This document shows, in pieces, positions 47,101 through 58,799 of a stretch of 64,000 nt of DNA (positions within the stretch are counted from its first letter, which is position 1; every line of letters starts with the position of its first letter). The notes beneath the pieces were generated by a model that was not told the origin of the DNA, made no database searches, and worked only from the letters and a program-made list of their open reading frames with translations. The DNA is from Papilionanthe hookeriana x Papilionanthe teres (lineage: Eukaryota; Streptophyta; Magnoliopsida; Asparagales; Orchidaceae): NCBI GenBank assembly GCA_022702705.1, contig CM040421.1, forward strand, positions 71,976,121 to 72,040,120, written 5' to 3'. Made by a program: the position numbers and the translations under genes.

Positions 47101-49302
47101 TCTTTGTTGTCTATTTGGAGGTCTCTACACATAATTTCAAATTTGATGCATGTACACTCATCATAATAGTCAAGATGTTTAACCTAGATTTGTATGTGGG
47201 TTATGCCAAATCATAGTAGCATCAAGGAAAGAAGGAAAAAAGAGTGAGGAGCCCAAGGGAAGAAAGAGTCCTCCCTCCCTATCCCCTTTGTTTAAACATT
47301 TGACCTCTCTTTATAGATCTTAGGATGTCTGTTTGCATTGGTACAAGACTTACAAAAAAGAAATAGAAGGAATATAAAAATAGGTAAATACAGATAATGT
47401 TATGTCACATCCGGTAACTTTTTCGTCGCATCCCAGAACTTTGTGTCATGCCATTTCCTTTAGCCATACAAAATATATGTCCAGAGAATCAAAACCTGAC
47501 ACTTAGCATCTCAACAGCTCAACTTCATTGGCCAACCCAACAAGCCAGCTCGATACCTGACAGGTTAAATTGGCACCCAACAACTTGACATGTCAATTGG
47601 ACACCTAGTAGAATCAACTTGCTCAAGCACTCGACAGCTTGATAGGTCAAGTCAATACCTAGCAACTCGGCAGGTCAACTCGACACCTAGCAGCTTGGTA
47701 GGTCAACTTGACATCTAGTAGGGTCAATTCGACAAATTAGTTTGGCATGCCAACTTGGTAGTCCAGCTTGATAGGTCAATTCGACACTTGATAACTTGAC
47801 AGGTCAACTCGTCACCTAACAGCTTGACAGGTCCACTTGATAGGCCAACTTGGTAGGCCTCGGGAGGCCAACTCGTCAGGTAAGCTTGGCAAGTCAGCTT
47901 GATAGACTAACTTAGCAGGCCAGCTCAACATAAGTCAAACTGGCACCGATAGCTCAACAGGCCAGCTCAAAAAATCATATTAGGTTCATAAAACATTTGC
48001 TCATCAAGTCAAAGTGAAGACAAAGCACAATGATGATTTTATAAAAATATATACCAAAAAAACAAATCTGCTTTCAAGAAGCACAACAAAATGAGCCTAA
48101 GGCAGAGTAAAATGTAAGCAAATTTGCCGTGCAAAGGAAGCTTATACAAAAATAAATATGTCCGGATTGATTGCATTTATAAAATCATTTTCAATAACAA
48201 GATGACCTGCAAGATGAGCTCAAAAAATGGACCACAAAATGAGCTTCCATAGAGTAAATGCAGTTGTTTTATAGCAAATCAAATAGACAATAAAAAATAA
48301 TAATCTGTGTCGGATTAGTTTGAAGGAATTTGAAAAAAATGCAAATTCATTTTACTTACTGTTATAGGGTAGCTTGGTTTCTATATCATTAAAACATTAT
48401 TAGAGTTACCAATGAAATGCCAAAAAATATAATTTTCCATTGAAACTTCCATACCTAACTCAAGAGAAAAAAATAGTCATCATGGTGACATAAATGTACT
48501 CCTCTAACAAGAAACAAAGATTTATTTCCTTAACAAACCAAGGAAGAAAAGCGTATCTTTTCATCACCTTTTTCTCAACCAAACATGGGAGTGAATCCTA
48601 CTTTCACTTCAATCCCAGTACCAATTCCTGCTACTTTCCAGTCATTAAATTCCTCGGAACCGAACAGAGCCTATTATGTTTAATATACACTTTCTGCAGC
48701 AAGTTAAACAGCCGTTAAAACTTACTTTGCTCCCCAAATTTCCTCTTGATAAGTGCCTTCCTTTCCATCGAGCTATAATATATAATACTCATTCCACTCA
48801 TTGTAAAACTCCAAAGAAAAAACTTTACATGCCAATGAAGTTAAAAGAATAAAAGAGCCCTCAGCAGTTGCTTTCCTCTTCCATGTGCTACAGAGACACT
48901 TTTAACAGCTATTTCAACTTGTATCAGTCCATTAAAAAGAAAAGAAACAAAGAAAGGTGAAGACCCGACTTCCCCCGAAAAAGCGTCGAACCTTTCCATT
49001 GCATATCACCAACCCAAAAGTAAAAAAACCAACAAAGAAAACCCTTTCCCCCAAACCAAAACGAAAGCATCACACACCAAAAAAAAAAAAAAAAATCAGA
49101 AACACAAAAAATAAGCCTGTTGAGAGGAGATGATACCAAACTCTGAACTCATAACTCTAGGCAGATTGAACGAGTTGTCCTCACTCAAAGCCTTCTCTTT
49201 TATAGGAGATGAGATGAAAACCTCCTTGGCCTTAAAGGACAGACCATTTGACGCTTTTACAGTGGAATCTGTCTTCTTCTGCGCCGAAGAGCAAGTTCCC
49301 AT
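38197..49302 (-). CDS. At3g27210-like protein, putative N-myristoylated, 198 aa, three exons
   Basis: Exons 49302-49137, 38931-38851 and 38546-38197 join in phase over GT-AG introns to 597 nt. Known plant family of unknown function, named after At3g27210. Conserved marks: MGTCSS N-terminus (Gly2 myristoylation and Cys4 possible acylation, suggesting membrane attachment); the acidic core GSKEEKFFDSKVWLDTDGED; SVNGDFTPSRCSTPNHE spanning junction 2; the basic/Ser-rich GRKKLAELLRET; and C-terminal AVSCCLPSLL...EKRKMNP. Joining exon 1 to 2 recreates FGSKEE and exon 2 to 3 recreates VNGDFTPS, both expected in the family, which supports the model. Intron 2 is 304 bp. Intron 1 is 10,205 bp and holds Copia-3 in sense orientation plus repeat arrays. 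Expression through it is untested. Confidence 0.82.
38932..40189 (-). other. Intron 1 of the At3g27210-like gene, 3' portion
   Basis: Non-coding, AT-rich. The splice acceptor CTACAG lies at 38937-38932 on the minus strand. A short dispersed repeat word (ACACAATTTTTATGTA) occurs near 39,984. Confidence 0.6.
40440..41080. repeat. Degenerate ~20-bp tandem array R1 (AGCTCGACAGGTCAACTTGG-like)
   Basis: Some 640 bp of imperfect units of the type GGTCAACTCGGCAGGCCAGC, alternately reading CAACT/CAGCT and GGCA/GACA. A matching array in the same orientation is at 47,490-47,970. Upstream flanks (40,215-40,335 and 47,225-47,355) are also alike (GAAGAAAGAGTC, CATTTG). It is not a CRISPR array: units are degenerate and not separated by unique spacers. 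Confidence 0.7.
41507..42136 (-). repeat. Copia-3 3' LTR
   Basis: Ends TGTTGTGGG and AAGCAACA in plus orientation. Preceded by GTAAC. Confidence 0.9.
42137..45108 (-). pseudogene. Copia-3 integrase, reverse transcriptase and RNase H, multiply frameshifted
   Basis: Minus-strand pieces in order. Integrase zinc region (LWHMRSGHVSERGL, about 44,890) and core (MSIIDDYTGKVWV in 44731-44447; TPQQNGITERMNRTLLERVR in 44525-44247). RT start (KWKEAMDEEMTSLMKNKAWEL in 43820-43596, which I read as the conserved N-terminal block). RT catalytic box LLLYVDDMLV in 43323-43129. RNase H region (GYVDLDYARSIDT, ALSTTESR in 42706-42158). Each piece lies in a different frame or is broken by stops. No functional enzyme can be encoded. 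Confidence 0.8.
45109..46164 (-). pseudogene. Copia-3 gag (UBN2 type) and protease, degraded
   Basis: ATG at 46164 begins MGSTKFDIEKFTGKNDFGLW. A TAA near 46,059 interrupts, after which the frame is open to 45109. The body is UBN2-like (RLFLKQCLYSFKMHEDRSV, LLNSIPKSYEQF). The zinc knuckle CYLCHKEGHFKDCP is one residue short between His and the last Cys (CX2CX4HX3C instead of CX2CX4HX4C). The protease motif reads WILDSWCSFHMCP, with Trp where the catalytic DSG triad needs Gly. Confidence 0.82.
46257..46880 (-). repeat. Copia-3 5' LTR
   Basis: TGTTGTGGGAAA...AAACAACA, followed by GTAAC (46881-46885). Confidence 0.9.
47490..47970. repeat. Degenerate ~20-bp tandem array R2
   Basis: Same type of unit and orientation as R1, with a similar 5' flank from about 47,220. 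R1 and R2 flank the Copia-3 insertion and could be the LTRs or repeated ends of an older host element. Confidence 0.65.
47971..49136 (-). other. Intron 1 of the At3g27210-like gene, 5' portion
   Basis: Non-coding, AT-rich. The donor GTATCA lies at 49136-49131 on the minus strand. An A-run at 49,079-49,095 is present. Confidence 0.6.
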
Positions 49303-50268
49303 GGCTTCTACACAACAGCACTTCCCATCTCAGAGGACTAGGAGAGCTCTTGAGGTTAGAAGGAAAAAGAGAAGATTTTTTTGTAAGAAAACACTGCCTT
49401 GGAAGTGATGTCACACAGTGTGTCTCCTATCTGCTACATGGGGTGCCAATAATTTTACTTTGGTTCCCTTATCCATGTGCACTGATTGTTTTTTGATTTT
49501 TCAAACAGTGAATCTCACAGGTATTCAAACTCCCAAGCCTCGTCTAACTTTAATTTTGAATATAGTGATTCTTGCTGATGTCCGTAACAGCAACAGTGGA
49601 GCATTACAGTACGTTTGGTTTGTCTTTTAGGTTCGTGAAAGTGAAAGATACCGTCTTTTTTTTGTTTTTTCTACAAACATCAAATTTGTTTTGTTATTTT
49701 ATGGTATGCAATTTTTGATATTAATCCGTTGCAAAATTTGGTGGAATCTTCTCTCAACTATTTAGTTTAGGGGCATTTACCTACAAACCCCAGAATTCTT
49801 ATGTTCTTACGTATCTAACTCCTATAGTGTCGTATTTACATTCATAACACTCAAATTATTAACATAACTTCAAAAATTTTAGTTTTACTAGTGAAGTGCG
49901 TCATGTTATGCATATGTTTATGGCATCAAAGTGCTATCAATATTAATGTCAAATTTTAGGTGTTAGATATATAAATTCATAAAGGTAATATTTATATATC
50001 TATACAACTAAATTTTTATGCATTTACTTCTCTAACACCTAAACTTCAATTCTTACGTTTAGGCAACGTTGTCTATGCATTAAAAAAAATTTTAAATTAA
50101 AATAGTGATATTTTTTTTATCTAATATGGACAATTTGGGCGATATAAATATAAAAAAATAGAGTTTAGGTACTAGATATTTAAATACATAGAAATTGTGT
50201 GGTATGCATGTTCATGTCTCCTCATAAAAATTGCGATAAATTTTTCAAAATTTTAATTTAATTGTCTT

Positions 50269-50322
<54 letters not shown>

Positions 50323-51559
50323 ATCCTTTTAAGATGTAAGGCCCATGTGTCTGGGGCTTATACAATCTAGGAGAGACCTTGTGAATAAGATAAAAGAGAT
50401 ATGAGAATTTCAACATGTGCATGTTGTTTTTTATGGTAATGAGGAAAATAAGAGAGAAGGGAGTGAGAATATTCCCTCATTTCTTTATTATTTATATGTC
50501 CTAGAACTTGCTTTAGTAAGCTACAAAAAATAAATAAATGTTATGTTGTAGTTTGTGTTGTACGGAGTCTATCAAGACTCATCACTAATAAGTTTCTAGG
50601 CGTGTGCGTCATACACTCAATAAATAGATATGGTCGATGACGGAAAAGAGTTTCCTTCTATCATGAAGGATTGTTCGACAAACTTGATGATGTAATTTGT
50701 TGGATGGAGGCAAGCTCGATGGGGGAGCTCGTTGGGTGTGGGCAAGCTCGATAGAAGAACTCAAGGGGCATGGGCAAACTTGGTCAGAGGAGCTTGCTTG
50801 AATACTCAGTATTAACAAGTTTAGGAGCTGATATAAACATTGGCATGATTGGCAGAGAAGATCGCTAAGTCCCTTTGAGAGGGAAGCCTAGTAGAATTCA
50901 CCTCCGAGGATATAGCTAGTTCTGTTGATGGATCAATCAAGGTTAATGCCTCAATATGTGTGATGAATAGGCTCGATCCATTAGGACCAAACGGCCCATC
51001 CATTTGACGTTTGGGTTTTACTTTTATTTTAATTTTTTTTTATGTATATTTAGTTCTTCCTATTTCCTTAGCTCTTCAGCAGGATATTGCTACAAGATGA
51101 ATGAATGGAAAGAAAATTTGGCTATGGATATAAGAGAATCATAGTGAGTGTTCTGCCCTTTTGGGGTTTGTCACGAGATTCATTTGTTCACATCAACCTG
51201 TAATGATGTTTCCTACCACCAATAAGCTTTATTGGGCATCCATGATAGAGTAGTCGTAAGAGCTTACTGCCGAGGTTGGACTTTCCTTTCTGTGGGAGCT
51301 CTCAATTTACACCTGTAGAGAGTAGTTGCAAGTGATCTTGAGTAACCATGGATTGTCAAAAATCATCAAAATACTGAGTAGTATTTTTAGGTTTGTTTTC
51401 TCTCTTTTTGATGAACCTTCCTATAGTAACTCAATTGGTAACTTAAATACTAATAAGGGTACTAATATCCCAAAAATAATAATTCTCAAGTTAAAAAAGA
51501 ATCTATAGAAGATGCATATATGAGTGGTTATTTTTTTTCCAATAGTGATAACCTTATCT
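49303..51559. promoter_or_regulatory. 5' flank of the At3g27210-like gene and intergenic sequence
   Basis: Holds the promoter of the minus-strand gene by position; no individual promoter element can be defended. AT-rich short repeats occur at 49,790-50,260. A second GCTCGATNGGGGAGCTCG-like patch lies at 50,700-50,770. No gene recognised. Confidence 0.35.
50273..50319. repeat. (TG)n microsatellite
   Basis: About 23 uninterrupted TG units. Confidence 0.97.
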
Positions 51560-54500
51560 TCAATCCTTAGGGTTGTAGACCTCACTTTTGTTGAGGTCTA
51601 GTCTTTCTTTAGGAGCCTAGTGTCTAGCCATAGGACTTTCCTGGAGACTATATTAGACTAGTGATGGAACTCTCCCCCCTTAGAAATTCAAAATGCTTCT
51701 TTGCTTCACTTAGAGTTTCATATGCTTAAGGATAACCTCTAGCACTTAGTAGGATGAGACCATGCGTAAGGGAGCTCAAGGGGTGTCTCCTATAGGATGG
51801 TCAAGCCTTAAGGACTAACACTAGGTGGTTTGGTCATGGTTAAGCTTGCACACACACTCACACCTACACGACAATTACACTCACTATCTTAAACCCTAAA
51901 CCAAATTTCCTCAATCTTGGCCCCCTGCTTTTGGAAACTCATGTGGATGGTACCCCCAAACTCTTAGGCCTAGGCTAGGGTTTGGCTAAAACCAACACAT
52001 GGAAGATCAAAAATGGGATTTCCCTTGGTCTATGACTCAGATAAGTGGGTATTACTATTGAAATCTTCAATTAACCCCAAATTTTGCCAAAATTCTAATT
52101 TTTTACCTCTTACCCCAAAACCTACCCAAATCCCTATATTATCTCCAAAAATCATTTTAAAATGTTCTTCACCACCAAAATTGACCAAAATACTCCAAAT
52201 TTTCCAAAATTCCCAAAATACCCCCAAAATAGTTAAAGTTACCAAAATGCCAAGCCAAATCCAAAAATTCCAAAAATTCCTGAAATCTCCAAAATCATCC
52301 CAAATGTCCCCAAAACCAATTTGAACAATTCGACCCATTTTGACCAAAATCCCCAAATTGCCCCTAAAGGCCCAAAATACCTAAATCACCCCCAATGTCC
52401 AGCCAATTGACCCCAATTTCCTACAATTTCAATTATAAACCAAAATTCATCATTAAAAGTTTCAATATAAACCAAATCCAAGTCCAATTAAACCATTTTT
52501 CAAGCCTGATTTCAACCCAAATCAAAAAGGCCCAATTTTAACCATGTACCCAAATCCCTCCAAATTGAACCCCATAGCCAAGTAAATTTCCCCAAAATTG
52601 AATTCTAAACACTTCCTAACATTCATACACACAAAATTGATCCACCAATTGACCCACATTTGAGCCCAAACCTCACCAAATCTAACCCAAGCTAAAATTC
52701 CCAATTTTTCCCTAAATTAACCACATACCCAAATTTCACCAAATTGAATCTATAATCCCAAAATTTCCACCCAATTCATGTTCAAAACTCTTCATAACAT
52801 TCCTCTAGACCAAATTGAACTCTAGTCAAAATCTAGCCTAACCCAAACCTAAGTTAACCCAAATTGTCCAAATTTCACCAAATTGACCTTCCAAATCAAT
52901 TCAAAATCACTTCAGTCCTTTTTAAAAATCTTTGTGACAATCATACATGCCAAGTTGCTGAATCAATTAGACCCAAACCAAGCTCAAACCTAACATATTC
53001 AAAATTGAACCCAAATGACCTAAATTTGAACCAAGACCCAAATGTCACCCAAGCCTAGCCAAATTGACCAAGCCATGCCTCCCACAACCATCAAGTGGAC
53101 CCTTGGAACCACCTTAGATCCACTTAGACCAACCTATATGGGTCTTGGACCAAGGGTCCCCAAATTTGGGAGATCTCCTCTCATTTAGGGGTAAACCATA
53201 TATTACCTTGCTCAAAGCTTTCCCCAAGTGAATTAATCACGTTAATGACCTGCCCACCTGAGCACCTCCCCTGATCTGGCCGGCTGGACTAGTCTCAGGA
53301 GGAGCTAAAACCGACAGCCACCCTACTTCAAATTGAACCCAAATTAACCAACCCGATGTGTTCATCTCTGATTTGTTGGTTGCGCCACACAACTCTCCAC
53401 CTCAGTAAGCTAATGCACTCATTGTCAGGCCCTGAGCTCCACCACAACCATGTCTATTTAAACCACCCCCCTCACAGCCATGGGAAGAGATTAGCAATTA
53501 CCTTAGGGAGACTCAATCAAATTGATCTCTGAGCTTCTCCAAGATCTCCTGAGTTCATCCCCACCATCCTCCAGCTCTAACTCCCACTATCCAGAGCCAA
53601 TTTCCCAGCCCAATTCCTAGCCGAAACCAGGACTCAATTCACCACAGCTCCACTATGCACCAAAGTTCAATTAAACTTGCCTACACCATCACCAGATTGA
53701 GAGAAGAAGATCCCCCACAAAAGCCCCATCACAGAGCATCTCCAACCCAGACTTCCATCATAACAGAAATCTCCCCCTGAGAGAGTTATGGTGCAGACCC
53801 AATAAGAGCTCAAATTGGTGCTTGCAGGAGCTTCTTGAGGTCACAACGAATGTGTAGAACTAATCCGATTGAGGCTACACATCTCATACCAAGGTATTGA
53901 ACTCTCTTCCTAAACCGAGCTTATTTTTTTTCTCCGTGCATGTACACTGTATTTCATATCATATAAGCTGTATAGATAAGTTCATCTAGGTCAGATGCCT
54001 CTATAGGAACAAACTCGAGATGATTTGGTTGAGTCTAGGTTGAGATCTTAGGGTTAGAAGGTGGACGATCTGTGGGATGAACCAGTCTAAGATATTGAAC
54101 CAGAGCCATTGGATTGCACATGTAATGAATGGAGGTCAGAATTGCACTGGATGAATGGATAGAACATAAAGTGCGGGACGCGTTGTCGCTGAGTTAGATG
54201 GTGGTGTCAAATAGAGGAGTGCCACACAGAGCTTTGGAGCTGTCGAGGATGACGTGGCGCCGTAGTGGATAAATAGGAAAAAAGGGATTTTTGGATTTAT
54301 TTAAATCAATCCTACTTTAAAAATGCATAAGTTGGTGTAGAAAAATCACAAAAATAAAATAAAAATACCTTCATGCTCAGTAAATAGAGGCGAATAACAT
54401 GGAATAAAAATAAAAATTATTTGTTATATATTTTCTTATTAATATATTAAATACTCTCTATTGTATTTTAATTATGTTTAGCTAAATATAATTCACGATG

Positions 54501-57500
54501 GTAAGAGGTTTGGAGGGCTTATATGCTCAATGGTTAGGGATCTTCTCTAATTTTTCCAATGTAAGGGGGCATCTCTAGCTAAAGATCCCTAATTTCTAAG
54601 TTAATCCCCTTTGTTTTGATATAAAATATATAATAATTAAAATATTGATCAAAAAAATCCAAAACTTATTTTGGTAGGTTCATTGTGATCAGAGGACCCT
54701 AGAAAAAAATATAAAATTGATTTAACTCATTAAGAACGACCCTAATTGTAATTAATCCCCTAAATAAAAGAAAATTAAAATAGTTAAAATATAAATGTGA
54801 AAAACATAAAAATGATTCTCCAATGTAAATAATAATTAGAGGAACTCCCCATAAAAATTAAAGTCAATTGGAACTAATTTGATCACTAAAATCGATTTTC
54901 TAAATGAAATGACAATTTTGGATTAAAAATAATAAAAGATTAATAAAAATCACAAAAATATTAAAACAGATTAGAGTGTCACATTTGATCTCCTGATCAC
55001 TTTGGAGTATTTAAAAATAAATTTTCTAATTTTCTAAGTGAAGATATTGATTTTTAAAGGCTTAAAATAATTTTTTTAAAGGCTAAAAATGAATTTCCCT
55101 ATTTTTGTAATAAAATAATTCGAGTAATTAAAATATAAATAAAAATTATAAAATTTATTTATTTAGGTTCCTAGGACTCGAAGAGATTTAAGAAAAATAT
55201 AAAACTTAATTTTCAATTTAATAATATTTTATATTTAATTAATACTCAAAACATACAAATAATTCTAATAATTAAAATAAAACTAAAAAAATCATAAAAA
55301 TTGGTTTAGGTGGTCCTCTTACCTAGATGAACCTCCAATAATTTTGTTAAGGACAAATTCTTTACTTTGACTAAGTTATTGAATTAACATTTAAAATCCC
55401 TTTTTTGCATTAAAATAATTATAAAAATTAAATTAAATTTAAAAAAATCACATTTTCTCCTCTGATATTTTAATTAACCCAGGGGTAACATAAAAATTTC
55501 AAAACCATTTGAGTTAAGTTCAATGAATTATGAAGTGATAGGCCTTATAGGATCAAAATTTGTAATTTTGAAATATAAACCTTAACAAAATATTTAGGCC
55601 TAATCAAGGGTAAATGGGCTATTGATGATTATAAATTAACATGTCTAGATGATTGAGACATAAGGGCTTAAATGATAGGAACCAATCTTACACTTTCCTA
55701 CATTAAGAATAAATTTGTAATTTTCTTAATTGTTATGATTCAGAAGATGACTAAGTCAGAAGATACTAAGGTGAGGGGTTTGACTTCGGAAGATAATAAT
55801 TCACCAATTTATAACCCCTAGTCAATGGTTTAATAATACTTCAATGTTCCAATAAGGATTAAATACATCACATAACTCATTATTTCCTAAAATTACAAAT
55901 TTACCCATTAAAGTCTTAAGGGCTTAATAGTGAATTAGTCTTAATCAAGATTTGACTTAATGAGGTTTATAAAATGAAATATGATCAACATTAAACACCC
56001 TGAAATACTACAAGCCCAACTCTAAAATTGAATTGACTAAATCTCCTAATCAAATCAATTTTTCCCTAAGGGCCTACACCCACATAATTTATAATGAAAT
56101 ATCAAGTGATGGTCACCTTATTCATTGGGATAATTGAAACATCAAGATTCACTGAGCATAAGTGTATGATATAGATGAATTATTTAGCAACATAATAAGT
56201 TCAAATGAACTCGAGACAATACAAAAGATTGTGAAATGTCCAGGGTATTGTCTCGGACCGTTTTATAATCTTTTGGATATCTTGGAGGACTATTGAACCT
56301 AATATGCTTTGCTTAAGAAAAATCATCTTCAGAAATGAACAAATAGGAACTCACCAAGTTATGACATAGGATTTGATAGATACATTTTATAAATATTTTT
56401 CTTATTTTCTGCATGCAATTTTAAATTCCCTGCAAAATTATATATTTATTGTAAAAAAGCTAATCTTTTAGCTGGAGTGCGAGAAGAGGACTTGTACGTT
56501 TTTACAGTTTAAAGTACTTTCTTTTCTTGCATTCTCTTTATATCAATTTCTTGCTTATAAAACTCACATGTCAAAACTGAAATTTTTAGGATAGCCACAA
56601 AACCAAACTAAACCAAAACAAAACAAAAATCAAATTTACCACCACAACAAAGCAAAATATAAGACAACTCAAAATTTAATCACAAACAAAATAAAACCAC
56701 TATTGCAACTAAATTAAAACGTCTCTTTGGATGATTAAGATTCCTCAAAGGAGGCAACCTACGGTTGTTTACGAGATTTCCCACGATATGAATGAAAGTA
56801 CTGAATTCATTTAGTTGAATTTGGTAAATTCATCTGGACTAAGTGAATCTGAAGAAAATAGTAGTACCAGAATGAGGGAACTGTGGGATCCTAACAGGTA
56901 TCGCTTAATCAACTTAAACATTTCCCCTAATAAGACACATGACATTAAACTTGACACATTAGAAAACTTGAACTCTAAACCATGACACTTCTCTTTTTTT
57001 GCAATTTGATAATTCTATAACTAAACCTGCTGTGACATGGAGGCTTGGAGCAAACATTGTGGCCGGAAAGAACGTCTACAATAGTAAAATTCCTCTCTTA
57101 GAAATAAACAACAAACCATAGGAATTTGAGGTAGTTTTTCTATTGCAACATAAACCCTCACTTTATCTTTTTAGGTCTTTGCACCTCGTGCAATACAAGC
57201 TCTAAACTTTCCTTAGGATTCCGAGGTTGTCATCCGATATGTCATAAATCCTCCTATCTTCAAGGCTATTCACATGATCAGTATCAGGTGAATGTAAGTA
57301 CTAAATAATAAAATTGGCAGGATGAAACAGTAAATAAATATCTCTTCTAAATTGGAGTCAAACCATAGGATAGGTTGAGAGGTCTCTAAGGTTCACCTTT
57401 GGATTTGCGACTTCCCCTACTTTTCTTTCTTTGGATTCTTAAAATAAAATGTTCCAAACTTGAGCCACTCGCCACTCATCTATTCGATTTCCTATTAACA

Positions 57501-57745
57501 CATTATCTTAAAAAAATCTTACCTTTTGGAAGTCATGAAAATAATATTCCCTGATCTAAATCAAGAGTTTTCTTAGATGATTTCAGTCATTTAAGACGTA
57601 ATTAACTATAGGGGCTTGCCCTTATAGGAAACTTTAAAGACACCACATTAATATAAACCCTAAATAGTTACTTCATATTAGATAGGGAAACTTATCGGTC
57701 AACATAAAGGTTTTCGCAGACCAAATAAATGTCATGGATTCATAC
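51560..57745 (-). repeat. Large ORF-free dispersed repeat, copy B2
   Basis: Reverse-complement counterpart of copy A over about 6.2 kb. Anchors: GAGGTC/TAGTCTTTC block near 51,590, CTCAGTAAATAGAGG near 54,378, CAGTGGGATCC-like block near 56,880, and the hairpin at 57598-57628. The strongly C-rich 52,050-53,100 stretch (CCCAAATTGACC words) is the complement of the GGTTTGGG-rich 22.9-24.6 kb part of copy A. It lacks the (TTTAA)n array and is truncated at 57,745 by an Athila-like LTR end. Confidence 0.55.
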
Positions 57746-58262
57746 ATCAGAGAACTTATTTTAGATTAGCTAATGTTCTTTATGCACTCAAGAGAGGGAA
57801 AAACATAGGTATGTTCATATTTGTTACAATACATCATTTAAACTTTTAAACATGTTTATTCTGACACAAATTATGAACTCATTGCAAGGGGAAAGATTCT
57901 TTTCATAACTAGAACTTTCTTTTACATTCAAAATAGTTTAAAATTTCTACATTTACATTTAGTTTGAAACAAAACTTATAGGAATTTAGTAGGTTTACTT
58001 TACATCTAAATTTGATATTATATTTTCTAGATTAATTTCTGCAGTTTTAAGTAAAAGTTTCACTAAAAGTCTATTCAAAGAATTACAGCTTTCCTATAAG
58101 ATCGATACTGGAGTTTTTATAGAAAACTCTATATTACTTGAAATGATACGTATACTTGTGTAGTACCTCTAATGTGAAAACTATTATTCTATACTTTATA
58201 ACATTTCATTTATTCTTACTACTCGCTAAATATAAATTGGGTCAAGTTTTTTGCCATATTTT
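57746..58262 (+). repeat. 3' end of an Athila-like LTR, related to LTR-1
   Basis: TTAGCTAATGTTCTTTATGC, TATATTACTTGAAATGATAC and GTATACTTGTGTAG match LTR-1 (3,465-3,485 and 3,765-3,800) in the same orientation. It ends GGGTCAAG, followed by TTTTTTGCCATATTTTGG, a more degraded copy of the PBS region. The 5' part of the LTR is missing. Confidence 0.65.
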
Positions 58263-58799
58263 GGAATATAAAAATCTACCTAATTACAGGTCAGGTCATG
58301 TAACTCCATTTCTATAAATTATTTGAAAAACAGACCCACTCCACAATCATTGAGCACATTCAAAATTGGATGATCTTACCGACATTATCCACAATGGTTA
58401 ATAACGTTGCCTGTCAGTCCTTCAACCTATCAAATTCATTTCTTCCTTATATTAACAAAAATGTCTAACCCTTCATCCAAGAACCATTTTTTGGGTTCAT
58501 GTATGGATATTAGTGAAAGTGGATATCAAATTATGGACAGTGGGGCAAGCGAAGACTCAAGCAGGTCAGTAGCTGATGATGGTCATGGTGTACCAAAATG
58601 CGAGCAGAGGTGACATTGTCAGGTCATGATATATTATATCGACAACCAGTTTTGAATGCAAATATTTTTGACTTGATGAGAGATAATAATGAGCATGTTA
58701 ATCAAATTTGATCAACCGGGGAGTGAGGCGCAGTAGACAATTGTGATACTCCATCCATCCAGTTGTGCATATTTGAAGAATATATAATTCTATATGGTT

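Noticed and set aside
48494..49139. Short ORFs upstream of exon 1 junction
   Set aside because: They lie within intron 1 and have no conserved features; one is antisense to an A-rich stretch.
52013..52356. Overlapping ORFs of 103 and 108 codons on opposite strands
   Set aside because: They arise from the CCCAAAATT-rich low-complexity part of copy B2; composition explains the open frames and no domain is visible.
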